In this document: positions 5,440-7,132 of the stretch, in pieces
Layout of the letters: every line of letters begins with the position of its first letter
Numbering within the stretch: the stretch's first letter is position 1
Assembly: GCA_016210125.1 (NCBI GenBank)
Contig: JACQUS010000276.1
Coordinates: forward strand, 1 to 7,132
DNA: 7,132 bases
Direction of reading: 5' to 3'
DNA from: Chloroflexota bacterium
GTDB taxonomy: Bacteria; Chloroflexota; UBA6077; FW602-bin22; JACQUS01
Program-made: the position numbers and the translations under genes
Notes under the pieces: generated by a model
Seen by the model: the letters and a program-made list of their open reading frames with translations, nothing else
The model's database searches: none
Told to the model about the DNA's origin: nothing

Positions 5440-5798
5440 CCATGCGCCGTCTCTATGCTACTATCTCGCGCCGGCCCGGACAGCCGTGGTCGCGCAAGAT
5501 CAACGCCACGCTGTAGATTCATACACTATCTGCGCTACAGGTGGCGATGGCGGACTCTGGCGTGCACGTGCCGCGCCCCGACCGCGCAGATGCGCGCCGG
5601 GGGTGCCGCTCGGGTTGGGCGCTCGCGCGTGTGTCGTGGAGCGAGCGCGCCGCAGCATCGGGAATTTCTCCGCCGGGAAGATCAGTACTTCTCCCGATAG
5701 GGACATGGTGGATTTCTTGCGATGCGATCTCCCCTACCCGCGGGTGAGAGTAGAGGAGGCAACAAGCTCGCCTCGCGAAGAGGTGGAGGGAGGGCAGC
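5440..5798. other. Divergent intergenic region
   Basis: This 359-bp gap separates the divergent exonuclease operon and nirK. Open frames that cross it are Arg/Ala-rich and resemble no protein. It must hold both promoters; candidate AT-rich segments lie near 5448-5468 and 5512-5530, but neither shows a clear -35/-10 pair. It contains an inverted repeat (5657-5698) and ends in the ribosome binding site of nirK, GGAGGGAGGG at 5785-5794. Confidence 0.6.
5657..5698 (+). promoter_or_regulatory. Inverted repeat upstream of nirK
   Basis: ATCGGGA (5657-5663) and TCCCGAT (5692-5698) are perfect inverted copies 28 nt apart. Inside, GAAG (5677-5680) pairs with CTTC (5688-5691), so the RNA could fold into a stem with a large 5' bulge. 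Lying about 100 nt before the nirK start, it could be an operator or a leader structure. It matches no regulator site I know. Confidence 0.3.
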
Positions 5799-6989
5799 AT
5801 GAGCGCACCAGGAACGCGCGCGTGGCGTCTCGTGGGGGCCGGTCTGCTGGTCGCCGCGCTGGCGACGGGCGCGTGCGTGACGCTGGAGCAGCCGACAAGC
5901 AGGCAGGGCACCGGCGAGGCGCCGGCAGCGCAGGCGGCCGCGCCGAAGCCCGCCGCGCAGGCGCCGTCCGCGCAGGCCGGCCCGGTGACGACCGAGAAGC
6001 AGCCGGTCCAGCCGGCGCAGCCCGCACAGCCGGCGAAGCCCGCCGCGCCGCAGGTCGAGCCGGCCAAGCTGGCCGAGGCGGTCGAGATCGCCCGCTCGCC
6101 GGTGGAGATCCCGGCGGCGGCAAAGCGCGCGCAGGCGCAAGAGATCACCATCGAGCTTGAGACCCAGGAGGTCGTCGGCAAGCCGGCCGATGGCGTCACG
6201 TTCACCTACTGGACCTACGGCGGCCAGGTGCCGGGGCCGTTCTATCGCGTCCGCGTCGGCGACACGGTGCACTTCACGCTGAAGAACAGCGCGCAGAGCA
6301 AGAACCCGCACTCGATCGACCTGCACGCCGTGACTGGCCAAGGCGGTGGCGCCGCGCTCACGCAGATCGGGCCGGGCCAGAGCAAGACGTTTACGTTCAA
6401 GACGCTGAACCCCGGGCTCTACGTCTACCACTGCGCGACGCCGCTGATCCCGCAGCACATCGCCAACGGCATGTACGGGCTGATCCTCGTCGAGCCGGAG
6501 GAGGGCCTGCCGGCGGTTGACCGCGAGTTCTACGTGATGCAGGGCGACCTCTACACCACGGGCAGCTTTGGCCAGCAGGGCCACCACGGGTCGTCGGTGC
6601 CCAAGCTGACCCTCGAGCAGCCCGACTACGTGGTGTTCAACGGGCGCGTCGGCGCGCTGACCGATAAGCTGGCGATGCAGGCCAAGGTCGGCGAGACGGT
6701 GCGCATTTACTTCGGCGTCGGCGGCCCGAACTTGACCTCAGCCTTCCACGTGATCGGCGAGATCTTCGACCGCGTCTATCCCGAGGGCGCCGTCGGCAGC
6801 CCGCCGATGACCAACGTGCAGACGACCCTGGTGCCGCCAGGTGGCGCGACCATCGTCGAGTTCAAGGTCGATGTGCCGGGCAACATGATCCTCGTGGACC
6901 ACGCCCTCACGCGGCTGACCAAGGGCGGCGCGGCGATCCTCAAGGTCGAGGGCGCGCCGCAGCCGGCGATCTACCGCGAGGGCCGGTAG
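5799..6989 (+). CDS. nirK: Copper-containing nitrite reductase, exported and probably lipid-anchored
   Basis: This 396-residue two-cupredoxin-domain enzyme reduces nitrite to nitric oxide in denitrification. The N-terminal signal LVGAGLLVAALATGAC has a possible lipobox Cys at 26, though Thr at -3 is atypical. A Pro/Ala/Gln-rich linker (about 30-95) follows. All copper ligands are visible. Type 1 copper: His171 (NPHSIDLH), Cys212 (YHCA), His220 and Met225 (NGMYG). Type 2 copper: His176, His211 and His368 (VDHAL). The catalytic Asp174 and His317 (FHVIGE) are also present. Unlike many multicopper oxidases it has only the two domains, and the second keeps the NVQTTLVPPGGATIVEF element of NirK. 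The ATG is fixed by GGAGGGAGGG just upstream. It stands alone, ending in a strong hairpin. The lipoprotein cytochrome c at 1791 is a possible electron donor. The protein looks fully functional. Confidence 0.93.
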   Translation: MSAPGTRAWRLVGAGLLVAALATGACVTLEQPTSRQGTGEAPAAQAAAPKPAAQAPSAQAGPVTTEKQPVQPAQPAQPAKPAAPQVEPAKLAEAVEIARSPVEIPAAAKRAQAQEITIELETQEVVGKPADGVTFTYWTYGGQVPGPFYRVRVGDTVHFTLKNSAQSKNPHSIDLHAVTGQGGGAALTQIGPGQSKTFTFKTLNPGLYVYHCATPLIPQHIANGMYGLILVEPEEGLPAVDREFYVMQGDLYTTGSFGQQGHHGSSVPKLTLEQPDYVVFNGRVGALTDKLAMQAKVGETVRIYFGVGGPNLTSAFHVIGEIFDRVYPEGAVGSPPMTNVQTTLVPPGGATIVEFKVDVPGNMILVDHALTRLTKGGAAILKVEGAPQPAIYREGR

Positions 6990-7028
6990 CACAGCTCCCC
7001 TAGCTGGCGCGCGAGCGCCCTCCACCCC

Positions 7029-7065
7029 GGTGGGGACGCCGGCCCGGTGAGCCGGCGTCCCCACC
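7029..7065 (+). terminator. Strong hairpin after nirK
   Basis: GGTGGGGACGCCGGC (7029-7043) and GCCGGCGTCCCCACC (7051-7065) form a perfect 15-bp stem with a 7-nt loop, 40 nt after the nirK stop. It is the most stable hairpin in the window. There is no T-tract, so it would be a T-less terminator or an mRNA 3'-end stabiliser. Confidence 0.7.
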
Positions 7066-7090
7066 CTTGCGTCCAGCTTCCCCCGGCGGC

Positions 7091-7132
7091 GTGACCTCGT
7101 AGGGGCGAAGCTTGTGAGCCTGTCCCAGAAAG
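7091..7132. repeat. Dispersed repeat, copy B, cut by the window edge
   Basis: GTGAC (7091-7095) followed by AGGGGCGAAGCT (7101-7112) and GTGA (7114-7117) repeats the left half of copy A at 2703-2726, with 3 extra bases after GTGAC. The right arm, if present, lies beyond the window. Both copies sit directly after gene ends. Confidence 0.55.

Noticed and set aside
5306..6160. 284-aa plus-strand frame across the nirK upstream region
   Set aside because: It overlaps the true nirK frame and the exonuclease gene, and has no ribosome site or domain.
1..7132. tRNA-Sec (selC), other selenocysteine genes, CRISPR arrays or transposases
   Set aside because: I looked for long tRNA-like folds, repeat-spacer arrays and transposase motifs on both strands and saw none; the selenocysteine machinery must be elsewhere if present.

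Overview
This 7.1 kb window is GC-rich bacterial DNA with tightly packed genes and GC-rich hairpin repeats between transcription units. The gene content fits a Chloroflexota-like bacterium: lipoproteins with Pro/Ala/Thr-rich linkers, a Chloroflexi-style copper nitrite reductase, a class III CoA-transferase, a MazEF-type toxin-antitoxin pair, and dispersed hairpins of the GGGCGAA...TTCGCCC kind. The phylum is inferred from style and content only; no rRNA or marker gene is present.

Layout. Positions 1-411 hold no gene I can defend, but end in an AT-rich repeat-containing patch that probably controls the next two genes. Positions 412-1022 (+) are a two-gene toxin-antitoxin operon: a ribbon-helix-helix-like antitoxin and a MazF/PemK-type toxin. 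Positions 1554-1036 (-) hold the most important feature: a glutaredoxin-PDZ protein whose first redox-site residue is encoded by an in-frame UGA (T-P-T-UGA-P-H-C), with a perfect 8-bp hairpin 23 nt downstream, as expected of a bacterial SECIS element. I interpret it as a selenoprotein of the glutaredoxin-like UxxC type. Standard gene calling would lose its N-terminal redox half. Positions 1791-2516 (+) are a lipoprotein mono-heme cytochrome c. A convergent intergenic region (2517-2788) is full of inverted repeats.

Positions 5439-2789 (-) look like one four-gene operon: a DEDDh 3'-5' exonuclease with a C-terminal WYL-like domain, a CaiB/BaiF-type CoA-transferase (4-nt ATGA overlap), a small [2Fe-2S] protein of the HcnA/sarcosine-oxidase ferredoxin type, and a 94-aa helical protein of unknown function. 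A 359-bp divergent intergenic region follows. Positions 5799-6989 (+) encode a membrane- or surface-targeted NirK with every type 1 and type 2 copper ligand intact, followed by a 15-bp perfect hairpin and the start of a second copy of the dispersed repeat.

How they fit together. The cytochrome and NirK are both exported, linker-bearing redox proteins and could be an electron donor/acceptor pair outside the membrane. The selenoprotein has no export signal and is probably a cytosolic thiol/selenol oxidoreductase. The CoA-transferase/ferredoxin genes suggest organic-acid activation and a separate oxidoreductase, but no partner subunit lies in the window. No selenocysteine machinery (selA, selB, selC, selD) is visible here, so the selenoprotein call depends on finding it elsewhere in the genome.
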